DNA from: Comamonadaceae bacterium
GTDB taxonomy: Bacteria; Pseudomonadota; Gammaproteobacteria; Burkholderiales; Burkholderiaceae_C
Assembly: GCA_027488115.1 (NCBI GenBank)
Contig: JAIYCG010000020.1
Coordinates: forward strand, 42,956-106,955
Direction: 5' to 3'
DNA length: 64,000 nt
The notes under the pieces were generated by a model. That model did no database searches and was not told the origin of the DNA. It worked only from the letters and a program-made list of their open reading frames with translations. The translations under genes were made by a program, and so were the position numbers. Positions 52,015 through 63,600 of the stretch are shown piece by piece (the stretch's first letter is position 1; each line of letters opens with the position of its first letter).

Positions 52015-54693
52015 TTGTCCCTAACTCAACTGGCCTTTATTGCAATGAAAAATCCCTGCTTCAAACTCACATTCATCAGCATTGCATGCACAAGTTTCCT
52101 GGCTTTCAATACATCACAGGCCCAAACGCCACCTGCCGCATCCACTGCGCCAGCAACAGCGCCTTCTTCAGCAACGCCGACGGCAGCTGCTGCTTCGCCG
52201 CCTGCAGCCCCTGGTGCCTTGCGACCAATGAAGGACATTCTGAAAGACGCCAAGTCAACGCCAGGCTTCTTTACTTTGCACCAAAAGGACGACAAAGTAT
52301 GGCTTGAAATTTTGCCCAGTCAGTTGGACAAACCCTTCTTCTTCTCCTACAACATTCCTCGGTCCATAGGCGAGCGTGGTCTTTACGGTAGCCAAATGGG
52401 TGGTTCTAAGTTAGTTGAATTTACAAAAATAGGCAATCAAATACAGCTGATTGCGAAGAACACCCAGTTCTTCGCTAAAGCAGGTACACCCCAAGCGCAA
52501 TTTGTGTCTGAATCGTTTTCAGACAGTTTGATGAGCAGTGTCACAATGGCCTCTGCTCCGGATCCTGAAACAAAATCGATTTTGATTGAGGCCAACGCAT
52601 TGTTGTTCTCCGATATCCCAGGTTATCAAACACGATTGGAAGCGTCGTATCGAATGCCTTTCAGTTTGGATACGCGCAACACATCTTTCTCTGCCACGAA
52701 AAACACAAGCACCTTGACAGGGCTTGAAGTCAAAGCACACTTTGCAGTGCCTAAGTTATCCGCGCCGCCCATGACGCCTTCACCGGTGCCAAGCCCTTCA
52801 CCGCCTAGCACCACACCCGATCCCCGCAGCCTGTTTGTTTCGTTTTATTACAGTTTCATGCCATTGCCAGAGCCCATGCAAGTTCGCTTGGCTGACGAGC
52901 GTGTAGGTTTTTTTACGGTCGCTCGCACCGACTACACCACCGACCTCAACATCAAATCTAAAACGCATTTTCTCAAACGTTGGCGCTTAGAAAAGAAAGA
53001 TGCAACTGAGTCCTTGTCTGAACCCAAAGAGCCTATCGTTTATTGGCTCGATAAAAACATTCCTGAAAAATACCGTGAATCCGTGTCTCAAGGTGTTTTG
53101 GAATGGAACAAAGCATTTGAGAAAGCTGGCTTTAAAAACGCCTTGGTGGTGAAGCAACAACAAGCCACGGACGACTTCAACAACATGGATGCTAAGCACA
53201 CGTCTATTCGCTGGTTTACCGGCGCCGATGTAGGCTTTGCCATTGGCCCTTCACAAGCCGACCCGCGCACTGGCGAAATTTTAGATGCCGACATTGGCAT
53301 GTCCGATGTGTTTGCACGCGGTGCACGTCGTACAGTCATTGAAGATTTGGGTCGTGTTCGCGGTGCCGATGGCGAGATGTGCGATCACGCAGAATCTGCC
53401 GCACAAGAATTGCACTATGCCCTGGACTTGCTAGAAGCAAGAGGCATGGAGTTAGACAGCCCCGAAGCCGATGCGCTGGCCAAAGCCTATTTGAAAGATG
53501 TGATCATGCACGAGGTGGGTCACACCTTGGGATTGCGTCATAACTTCCGCGCCTCCACGGTGTATGACTTGAAACAAATTCAAGATCCCAACTTCACCAA
53601 AATCAATGGCGTGACATCTTCGGTGATGGACTACACGCCCTACAACATCTCACCCAAGGGCGAAAAGCAGGGCGAGTACGTCATGTCTACTTTGGGCGCT
53701 TATGACTATTGGGCCATTGAGTTTGGCTACAAACAGTTTGCACCTGGCCAAGAAGCTCAGGGACTTGCACAAATTTTGGCCAAGGCCAGCCAGCCAGAGT
53801 TGCAATATGACTCCGATGAAGATGCAGGCTACGGCAGCATGGGCGGCGTTGATCCCATGGTCAATCGCTTTGACTTGGGTGCCGATCCATTGGCCTATTA
53901 CAAGCTGCGAATGAAACTCTCGCGTGAGTTGTGGGACCGCTTGCAAAATATGAACTTGGCCACGGGTGACAGCTATGAGCGCCTAACACGCAGCTTTCGA
54001 AGTGGTTTCAGTCAACTGAATCGCGTTGCGCCACTGGCGGCCAAATACATTGGCGGCGTACACATTCGCCGTGAGCGCGCAGGCAGTAAAAACGCCGTCT
54101 TTGAACCAGTCAGCGCAGTCAAGCAAAAAGAAGCCTTGGCACTGATTACCAAAGATTTCTTTGGTACCGACAGCTTCAAGTTCAAGCCTGAGTTCATTGC
54201 GCGCTTGGCCACCGATCGTTTTGAGAGAACCGAGGCAGATGGCAGCATGCAAACTTCGGTGGCTCGCTTGGTTGCGGGTGTTCAAAAAGAAATTTTGGAT
54301 CATGTGTATTCACCCCCCGTAGCCACCCGTTTGGCCGAGGTGGGCATGAAGGTCAACGATCCCAAAGAAACCTTGAGCTTGTCCGATGTCTACGACACTT
54401 TGCAAGATGCTATTTGGGCCGAAGCCAAAACGGGTCAAGAGACCAGCCTCATCCGCCGTAACTTGCAACGTGAGCAATTGCGCCGCATGGCCGATGTGTT
54501 GGTGAAGCCCGCCGGCCCATGGCCTGCAGACGCGCGCAGCATCATGCGAGAAAATGCACGACAGTTGGTCAGTATGTTGGAAAAAGCCAATGTCAAAGCT
54601 GGTTTGTCTAAAACCACGCGTGCACACTATGCCGATGCACTGGACACGCTCAATGCCGCGTTGAAGGCGTCGATGCAAAGAGCGACGCCTTGA
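52015..54693 (+). CDS. secreted zinc-dependent metalloprotease (DUF5117/DUF4953 type)
   Basis: An 892-residue protein (from TTG 52015; ATG 52045 is an alternative) with a signal peptide ending FNTSQAQ. An Ala/Pro-rich linker follows, then a DUF5117-like N-terminal part. The zinc site HEVGHTLGLRH begins at residue 499, with the Met-turn SSVMDYTPYN downstream, so it is a metzincin-like peptidase. The C-terminal part is helical. It follows the prolyl oligopeptidase in the same direction, which suggests joint peptide scavenging. Physiological substrates are unknown. Confidence 0.88.
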   Translation: MSLTQLAFIAMKNPCFKLTFISIACTSFLAFNTSQAQTPPAASTAPATAPSSATPTAAAASPPAAPGALRPMKDILKDAKSTPGFFTLHQKDDKVWLEILPSQLDKPFFFSYNIPRSIGERGLYGSQMGGSKLVEFTKIGNQIQLIAKNTQFFAKAGTPQAQFVSESFSDSLMSSVTMASAPDPETKSILIEANALLFSDIPGYQTRLEASYRMPFSLDTRNTSFSATKNTSTLTGLEVKAHFAVPKLSAPPMTPSPVPSPSPPSTTPDPRSLFVSFYYSFMPLPEPMQVRLADERVGFFTVARTDYTTDLNIKSKTHFLKRWRLEKKDATESLSEPKEPIVYWLDKNIPEKYRESVSQGVLEWNKAFEKAGFKNALVVKQQQATDDFNNMDAKHTSIRWFTGADVGFAIGPSQADPRTGEILDADIGMSDVFARGARRTVIEDLGRVRGADGEMCDHAESAAQELHYALDLLEARGMELDSPEADALAKAYLKDVIMHEVGHTLGLRHNFRASTVYDLKQIQDPNFTKINGVTSSVMDYTPYNISPKGEKQGEYVMSTLGAYDYWAIEFGYKQFAPGQEAQGLAQILAKASQPELQYDSDEDAGYGSMGGVDPMVNRFDLGADPLAYYKLRMKLSRELWDRLQNMNLATGDSYERLTRSFRSGFSQLNRVAPLAAKYIGGVHIRRERAGSKNAVFEPVSAVKQKEALALITKDFFGTDSFKFKPEFIARLATDRFERTEADGSMQTSVARLVAGVQKEILDHVYSPPVATRLAEVGMKVNDPKETLSLSDVYDTLQDAIWAEAKTGQETSLIRRNLQREQLRRMADVLVKPAGPWPADARSIMRENARQLVSMLEKANVKAGLSKTTRAHYADALDTLNAALKASMQRATP

Positions 54694-54694
54694 T

Positions 54695-57600
54695 TCAAGG
54701 GATGCTAAAGCGAACGATGTCTTGTTGTACCAGCATCATGGCGGGTGCATTTGAAGTGGCCAAATACACATCGTAAACAACGGCGTTGGTATCTTTCACG
54801 GTCCCTGTGGTTTGCAAGGTCCAGCCATTGGTATTGACCCTGTCAGCGCTGGTGCCATCGATGGCCACTTGATGGTACTTCACACCCGCAGCGCTAAATG
54901 ATGTGCCGGTATTGACGTTTTGCCATCCCCCAGCACCTAGCGTATCCAGCGTATTTAAATTGGCCCAATTGCTGCCAGCCATGTCGAGTACATCTGCCAC
55001 TCTGAGTGTAATTTGATTGCTTGCGGTATCTGTTCGCAAATCTATTCGCTCTACGCTGTTGATGCGGCTGGCGCCTTCAATGTTGCCGGCGCTGGTATTG
55101 CTGACCAAAGAAAAATCAAAACCTAAGCCGCCCGTTCCACCCATGCGAAGCGTGTCAATGCCAGCGCCACCATCAATTTTGGCCAATTGGCTTGTGTTAC
55201 CACCGGCACCCAATTTATTTTGCAAGGCAGTCATCATGCTGGTATTGACAGTGAAGATGTCTTTGCCCATGCCACCCAGTAAAACATCTGCGCCATTGGC
55301 AATGAAAGTGTCATTGCCTGTTCCTGCAGAAAAACTGCCACCCGCCAAAGTTTGAGTGCCGGTAGAGATGAGCGTGTCATTGGCGCTGGTGCCGATATTG
55401 TCAACTGCACTGCCGGCGGCAAATGCGCCAGACTTGCTTCCAAAGATGATATAGGAGCGACCTGTTTGAACACTACCATGAGCAGCGTCATAACCGGGTG
55501 CGCCCACAATCAAATCAGCCAAGCCGTCGCCGTTCAAATCACCCGCGGCACCCACAGAAAAGCCGCTCATGTCTTGCGCGCCTTGTCCAATGATGGCAAA
55601 ACCGCCTAGGTTGTTGGTGATATCGGTCAAGTTGACATTGGTAGTGGTGGCTTTGCCGTAAACCACGAAACTTCGACCTGTGCTGGCGCTGCCGTCTACT
55701 GGGCTAAACGGTGCACCTAAGATGATGTCAGCCAAACCATCGCCATTGATATCGCCAGCGCTGCTCACGCTGTGTCCGCTTTGCTCTAATGCAGTGGTGG
55801 ACAGAATGGCAAAGCCGCCATTGCCTGCGGCAATTTGACCCAAGTCGATGGTGGCGTTGGCGGTACTTCTGCCAAAGATGACATACGTTTTGCCACTTTC
55901 TCGATAGGCGTTAGCACTGCCACTGATCACTGCACCAATCAGAATATCCCCCAAGCCATCGCCATTGATGTCGCCACCACTGCTGACGGAAACACCGCTC
56001 ATGTCTTGGCCGTTTTCTCCAACAATCACGAAGCCGCCTGAGTTATTTTTGATGTTGGCCAAATTGACGGCAGTGTTGCCCGTTTTGCCCAAGATGACAT
56101 ACGTTGCACCGGCTTGGCTACCAGCGATGTCATTGAAATAGGCACTCACCAACAAGTCGGCTTTGCCGTCACCGTTGAAGTCGCCCGCACTGCTGACCGA
56201 GGTGCCACTTTCCTCGCCTGCTTGCCAACCCGAAATCACAAAGCCCGGCACACTGCCGCCCACATTGCCCAGTGAAATGGTTTGCAAAGCCGACAAAGCC
56301 GCGCTGCCGTATACCAAATAGGTTTTGCCAGTGTTGCCCACAAGCCCGCTGACTGTTTGAAAGTGCGCACTGATGATCATGTCGATCCAGCCATCGCCGT
56401 TCACATCGCCTGCGCTGCTGACTGAAAATCCTGCTGTGTCAAACGTGCTGGTTATGGTGAGTGCGTCGGGTGTGGTGCCCAATGCGGAAATGTCCTTTTG
56501 GTACTCCGCCAAACTGCCTGTGCTTGAGTTGGCTTTGCCATAAACCAAGAAGGCGCCACCGGGGTTAGAGCTGGCCCCATCTTGCGGCATGCCAATCAAA
56601 AGATCGGCCAGCCCATCGTTGTTCATGTCACCCACACCAGCCACTGAGAAGCCCAACCAACCTTTGTTGACGCTGTAGGTGTAGTAGTGACCATTGACTT
56701 GGCCTGAGCCGCTATAACCTTTGGGTACCAGGCTGGTATTTTGGCCGCCTTCATACAAAACCACACCACCACCTTGAGTACGCAACGCGGTATCGGTAAA
56801 GGTGTTGAGCGGTGCGCCCATCACCACATCGCCATAGCCATCGCCGTTGAAGTCGCCGGCCAAGCTGACGGCAAAACCAAAGTAGGCACTGGTATTGGGT
56901 GCCTCGATTGTATAACCGCCAATGTTGTTGGCAATGTCATTCAAGTAAATGGCATTTTTGAAGGTGTTGACGTTCAGGGTGGGCGATGTGCCAGCACGAC
57001 CCCCATTGCCTGCTGTGTCGGTGTAGTTGCCTGCCGCCACGGTAATGCTTGCAGCAACAAGGGGGGTGTCTGCAAAGGGTGTGAACACAGCTGTGCGCGT
57101 CAGTCCTGTACCACTGATCGCGCTCAAAGTGCCTTGCGTGACGACCACATCGCCTGTGGTGCCATCCCATGCAAAGGTGACCCCAGGGTCTTCAGAAAAC
57201 GTGAAAGTGATGTTGGCAGTTTGGCCCATGCCCACAGTTGTTAAGTTTGATGTCACCGAAACGCTTGGTGCAAGGGTGTCGTAGGTGATGGTGATGGGGT
57301 TGCTGATACCGCCCAAATTACCAGCAGCGTCTTGGTAGCTGTTGGTTTTCATGGTGATGCTGGCGGTACCGTTGTTGGTATTGGCCGTCGGTGTGAAATC
57401 AAAGCCGCGCAGTACGCCAATTTGTTGACTTGGCACTGTACTGGGTACCAAGGTGCCCCCTGTGACAAGCAAATCACCTACCATGCCATCCCAAGAGAAA
57501 CTGGTGCCAGGGTCTTCACTGAATGTGAAGTAGACGCGTGTGGTTTCACCCGCAAGCAAACTGCTCGAGTTTGCGGAGGCTGTGACTGTGGGTGCCAAGG

Positions 57601-60600
57601 TGTCAATGCTGAGACTAGGCGTTGTTCCTGCTATACCTAAATTGCCAGCCGTGTCTTGGTAACTGCCTGAGGTCACGGTAATGCTGGCGGAGCCACTTGC
57701 TAAATTGGACGTTGGTGTAAAGACGGCGGTACGCGTTAGTCCAGTGCCACTGATGGCGCCCAATGTGCCGCCTGTAACGGCGACGTCACCCGCAGTGCCG
57801 GTCCAAGTGAAGCTGCTACCAGGATCCTCACTGAACGTGAAGGTGATGTTGGCCGTTTGACCTACCAACAACTGGGTTGTGTTGCTTGTAATAGCGACTG
57901 TTGGTGCTGTGGTGTCTACTTTATAAGCCGCATTGTCGAGCCGTGCTATAGCCGTGATGACAGCGCTGTTGCCTGCGCTGTCTTTGATGGTGCCGCCGTT
58001 GAGCAGCAAGGCGTTGGCAGCGTAGCTTAAGCCATTTGAATCATTTTGCCCAGGTGCTACCGTGTAGTTGAACAGCAAATCGGTCGTGCCAGAGCCTGAA
58101 ACATAAAAAGCAGAATCTGCAGAACCGCCTACATTCAAAGCAACTTTGGGTGTTCCACCACTGGTATTGACAATCACAGACTCACTGAATGTAGCCGTGA
58201 TCTGCACCACATCGCCTGCATTCAAGGTGTTGCTGACAATGCCGCTCGCACCTGTGATGTTCATGTTGGTCAGGGTCGGCGCACTGGTGTCAATCGACAA
58301 GCTGACGCTGGCACCTGCTTGACCTGGGTTACCAGCCAGATCGGTGTAGACCGCTGATGCGGTGGACACCACACCCGCAACGGTGCTGCCCGCTGCAGGT
58401 GTGAAGGTAGCGGTGCTCACATAGTTGACACCACTTAAAACAAAAGGACTGATGGCACTGAGCGTGCCTCCGCTGACGGTCAAATCACCAGCAGTACCAT
58501 TCCACGTGAAGCTGGTGCCGGTTTTGTCGTTGGCCGTGATGGTGAGTGTGGCTGTTTCGCCTGCTTTGAGGCTGGCCACATCGAAAGCCAACGACACAGA
58601 AGGTGCAAGGGTGTCCACCATGTAAGCCGAATTGCTGGCGACGGCCGTTGCGCTTGTGATGGCTTTGTTTGCCGCAGCGTCTGTCAGTACGGCGCCATTC
58701 AAACTTAGGGCGTTCAGAGCAATGGCAATGCCATCGTCATCGTTTTGCCCAGCTGCAATGGTTGTGGTGAAAACCAGCGTGTTAGTGCCTGCGCCAGACA
58801 GATAGGTGGCCTGGACGGTGCTATTACCGACCAGCAAGGCCACTGTAGGAGATCCCATTGCCAGATTCAAATTAACCACTTCGTTGAAGCTTACGCTGAC
58901 GTTGGCGGTATCGCCCCCATTCAAGTAAGTATTCAGAATGCCAGTTGAACTGCTCAGTGCAATGGAAGAGATGTTGGGTGCTAGCGTGTCAAACGTCAGA
59001 CTGGGTGTGCCACCTGCACTGCCATTGTTTCCAGCAGCATCTTGGTAGGTACCAGCGCCCACAGAGATGCTGGCAGTGCCTGAATTCAAGCTAGGCGTAG
59101 GTGTGAACACCGCCGTGCGTGTGGAACCCGTGCCCGAGATGGCGCTCATGGTGCCATTGCTAAGTGTCACATCCCCAGTGCTGCCATTCCATATAAAAGT
59201 GGTACCAGGGTCTTCGCTGAAGGTGAACGTGATGTTAGCGGTTTCGCCCATTTTGAGCTGGCCCACAGTGGACGTGATGCTTAAAGAGGGCGCTGTTGTA
59301 TCTACGGTGTAACTGCTGTTGTCGGCTGTGCCAGGGGCAACCAATGTGGTGGTGCTGGCGCGCGGGTCTTGCAAAGTACTGCCGTTCAATGACAAGGCAT
59401 TGGCCCCAATGGCAATGCCATTGACATCGGTCTGACCCGCTTGAATGGTGTAGGTGAACAACAAATTGGCGGTGCCTGCGCCTGAGGCGTAGGCGGCATT
59501 CACTGTGCTGCTTCCAATCTGCAAAGCCACCGTGGGCAAGCCTGATGTTGTGTTGAGCGTTTGAGCTTCAGAAAAATGGGCTGTGACTGTTACCACATCG
59601 CCAGCATTGAGGGCATTGTTTTGCACGCCTGTGGCACTGCTAATCTGAACATCCATCAAGGTGGCTGGCGTGGTGTTGAGCAACAGGCCATCGAGCGTGT
59701 TGCCTACTCCTAAATTGCCAGCCGAATCGCTGTACAAATTGTTGCTGACGGTGATGGTGGCATTGCCGCCTGTTAAGCCCTGTGTGGGTAAAAATGTAGC
59801 GCTTCGGGTCAGGCCGGTACCTGTGAGGGCAGTCAAGGTGCCATTGACCAAAGTCACATCGCCCGCACTGCCGTTCCATGTAAAGGTGCTGCCTGGGTTT
59901 TCACTGAACGTGAAAGTAATGACCGCGGTCTCGCCACTTAAAAAGACGTTCTTGCTGCTTGCAATGCTGAGCAAAGTGGGCGCTGTGGTGTCCACCAAGT
60001 AGTTGGCATTGTCGCTCACGGCTGCAAAGGTCAGTGTGGGTGTGTTGCCCGCTGTATCGGTCAGGACTTTGCCATTCAAACTCAGACTGTTGGCATTGAT
60101 GGCAATGCCGTTGACATCTGTTTGGCCATTCAAGATGGTGTAGTTGAAAACCAGCTGTGAAGTACCAGCACCATAGGCATATTGAGCGCTGACCACTGTG
60201 CTGCCAATGGTCAAGCCTAAGCTTGGCGTTCCTGCATTGGCATTTAAGAAAACGGTTTCCGTAAAGTTGACGGCCACCGAAACCACATCCCCTTGATTTA
60301 ACAAACTGTTTTGAATACCCGTAGCGCTGAGCAAAGCCACGCTGACCAAAGTGGTCGTGGTGGTGTTGACGCTGATGTCAGCCGATTTATCGGTCACGCC
60401 TGCTGATGCTTCTAGGCCCATGTTGCCAGCGGCATCGGTGTAGCTGTTGAGGGCAATGGCTACATTGGCAGTGCCTGCGTTCACGCCAGACGTGGGTGTG
60501 AGGACGGCAGTGCGGGTGAGTGGATTGCCAGTTGCGCTCAGTGCGCTTAGTGTGCCACCTGTCACCAGCAAATCGCCACTGGTGCCATTCCACACAAAGC

Positions 60601-63600
60601 TGCTGCCTGGGTCTTCACTGAAGGTGAAGGTGATGGTGGCGGTTTGTCCCGAAAGCAAAGCGCTGGTGCTGCTGTTCACGGACACTGTGGGCCTGAGGGT
60701 GTCCACCAAATAATGTGCATTGTCGCTGACTGCGATGGACGTGAGGGTGCTGTTGTTGCCCGAAGCATCTTTCAAAGATCCGCCATTGAGGTTCAAGCCG
60801 TCTGCGCCAATGGCCACGCCATTGATGTCGTTTTGCCCGCTGGCAATGGTGGCCGTGAACACCAAAGCATTGCTGCCCGAACCCGACACATAACCAGCTT
60901 GAACAGACGTGCCGCCTATGTTGAGCGCTAAATAAGGCGTACCTCCCGAGGAGTTGACCGTGATCACGTCGTTGAAGGTGACGACGGCACTGAGCGTGTC
61001 CCCCGCATTCAAGTTGTTGATGGTGGCGTCTGACCCACTGACCAAACCACCTGTTGAGCCTGTCAGTTCCTGCGATGTGATGATGGGTGCCAGCGTATCT
61101 AAATTGAGCGAGGGTGTGGTGCCTGCAGCACCATTGTTACCAGCCGTATCTTGGTAACTGTTGCCCGTCACCGTAACGCTTGCCGTGCCACTGCCTTGGT
61201 TGATGGTGGGTGTGAACACGGCAATGCGCGTGAGGCCTGTGCCTTTGATGCCACTCAAACTGCCGCCTGCTACCACCACATCGCCCGATGTACCATCCCA
61301 AGCAAAGCTGGTGCTTGGATCCTCAGAGAAAGTGAAGGTGATGTAGGCTGTGGAACCAATCTTGAGGGCGGCAACATCCGAGGTGACGGAAACGGTAGGT
61401 CCTGTGGTGTCCACCTTGTAAGTGGCATTGCTGGTCACAGCCGTCGACACAATGCTGCTGACGTTGCCATTGGCATCTTTCACGGTGGCGCCATTGAGTG
61501 TCAAAGCATTGATGGGAATTGCCACGCCATCGATGTCGGTTTGACCGTTTACGATGGTGGTGCTGAACACCAAAGCATTGGTGCCAGAGCCAGACACATA
61601 CGTAGCTTGCACGGTGCTGCTGTCCACCAGCAGTGCCAAAGTAGGTGAGCCACCGTCGGTGCTCACCCACACGGCATCATTGAAAGTGGCCGTCACACTC
61701 AAAGTGTCACCCGCGTTCAGTGTGTTGTTGAGACTACCTGTGGCGCTGCTCAATGATACGCCGCTGAGAGTTGGCGCCAATGTGTCAATGCTGATGCTAG
61801 GGGTGGTACCCGCTGTGCCCAAATTACCGGCAGCATCGGTGTAGCTCAAGTTGGCCACAGTGATGCTGGCTGTGCCGCTGCCCAGATTGAGGGTAGGCGT
61901 GAAGGTGCTTCGACGCACGGCACCAAGACCTGTTAGCGCATTCAATGTGCCGCCAGTGACAGTGATATCTGCCAAAGAAAAACTCGTGTCTGGGTCTTCT
62001 AAAAATGTGAAAGAAATTAAACTGGTTTCGCCGCTTTTCATGCTTGTGGCTGAAGAGGTAATGACCACGCTTGGCGCTGTGGTGTCGACTGGGTACAAGA
62101 TGTTGTCGGCTACGCTGGCATTGCCCAGTAGCACGCTGTTGCCCGGTACACTTTTTAAAGTGCTGCCATTGAGGGTGAGAGCGGCCGAGGGAATGGCAAT
62201 GCCATTGGCATCGTCTTGCCCCGACAAAATGGTGTAACCGAACACAAAATCGGTGGTGCCGCTGCCAGACACATAAGCGGCGGTCACCAGTGTGCTGCCA
62301 ATGGTCAAGCCCAAAGTGGGAGAACCCAAAGAGTTGTTCAGCACAATGGCTTCGCTGAAAACCACTCTGGCCAAAATCACATCGCCCGCATTGAGCAAGT
62401 TGTTGATGGCACCCGTGGCACTGGTCAGTCCTACTTGACTGATGGTGGGCATGGTCGTTGAATAGGTGAGTGAAGGGGTGGTGCCTGCACCGCCGGTATT
62501 GCCTGCTGCATCAGTGTAAGTGCCTGCATTGACGGTGATGCTGGCAGTGCCCGAAACCACATTGGCGGTAGGCGTGAAGCTAGCTGTTCGTGTGACACCT
62601 AAACCACTGATGTTGCCCAGTGTTCCGCCACTCACCACCACGTCACCCGCATTGGACACCCAGACAAAACTGCTACCTGGATCTTCGCTGAAGGTGAAGG
62701 TGATGATTGCGGTTTCGCCTGATTTTAAAATGGCCACATCGGACCCGATGCTGACGCTGGGCGCTGTGGTATCGACCAAATACAGCGCATTGTTGATCAC
62801 TGCGATGGCCGTGATGGCGCTGGGGTTGCCAGCGTTGTCTTTCAGGGTGGCGCCATTCAAGCTAAGCGCGTTCAAGGCAATGGCCACGCCATCGGTGTCG
62901 TTTTGCCCGCTGACAATGGTGGTACTGAACACCAAGTTGGTTGTGCCTGAGCCCGACACGTAAGTGGCTTGAACCATGCTGATGCCTACCACCAAGGCCA
63001 GCGTGGGCGAGCCTGCGCTGGTGTTGAGCGTGACCGCTTCGCTGAAAGTCACTGTGGCGCTCAGTGTATCGGTGGCATTGAGCAGTTTGACACTTTCATC
63101 AAGAGGGCTGGCCGCAGCGCCTGTTGAATTGCTCAGAGCAAGACTTAAAATACTGGGAGCCAGCGTATCGAGGGCGATGTGAGGTGAAATGCCAGTGCTG
63201 CCGTTGTTGCCAGCAGCATCTTGGTAGCTGTTTGCTGTGACCGTGATACTGCCAGTGCCAGTGGCCAGATTAGCCGTCGGAGTGAACACTGCTGTACGGG
63301 TAGAGCCAGCGCCGCTGATAGCACCCAGCGTGCCGCCTGCAACGATCACGTCGCCTGACAAGCCGTTCCAAGTAAAGCTGCTACCTGGATCTTCTGAGAA
63401 CGTGAACGTGATGTTGGCGGATTCGCCAGCCTTGAGCTGATTGACATTAGATGTAATCAACACGCTTGGATGAGTTTTATCAGAAGGAGGCGTTGTAGGA
63501 GGTGAGGGAGTTTCAGTAATCTCCAAAGAATTTGTGCTAATTGACGAAATATTTCCTGCCAAGTCAACTGTAAACAGGTTGTAGACGCTTACAGGTAAAC

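Noticed and set aside
56741..57244. Long plus-strand open frames opposite the giant repetitive gene
   Set aside because: They mirror the biased codons of the repeats on the coding strand, and their Cys/Ala-rich products match nothing.
56960..63460. CRISPR-like or tandem DNA repeats
   Set aside because: Periodicity is about 300 bases with eroded identity and an unbroken reading frame; these are protein domains, not short direct repeats with spacers.
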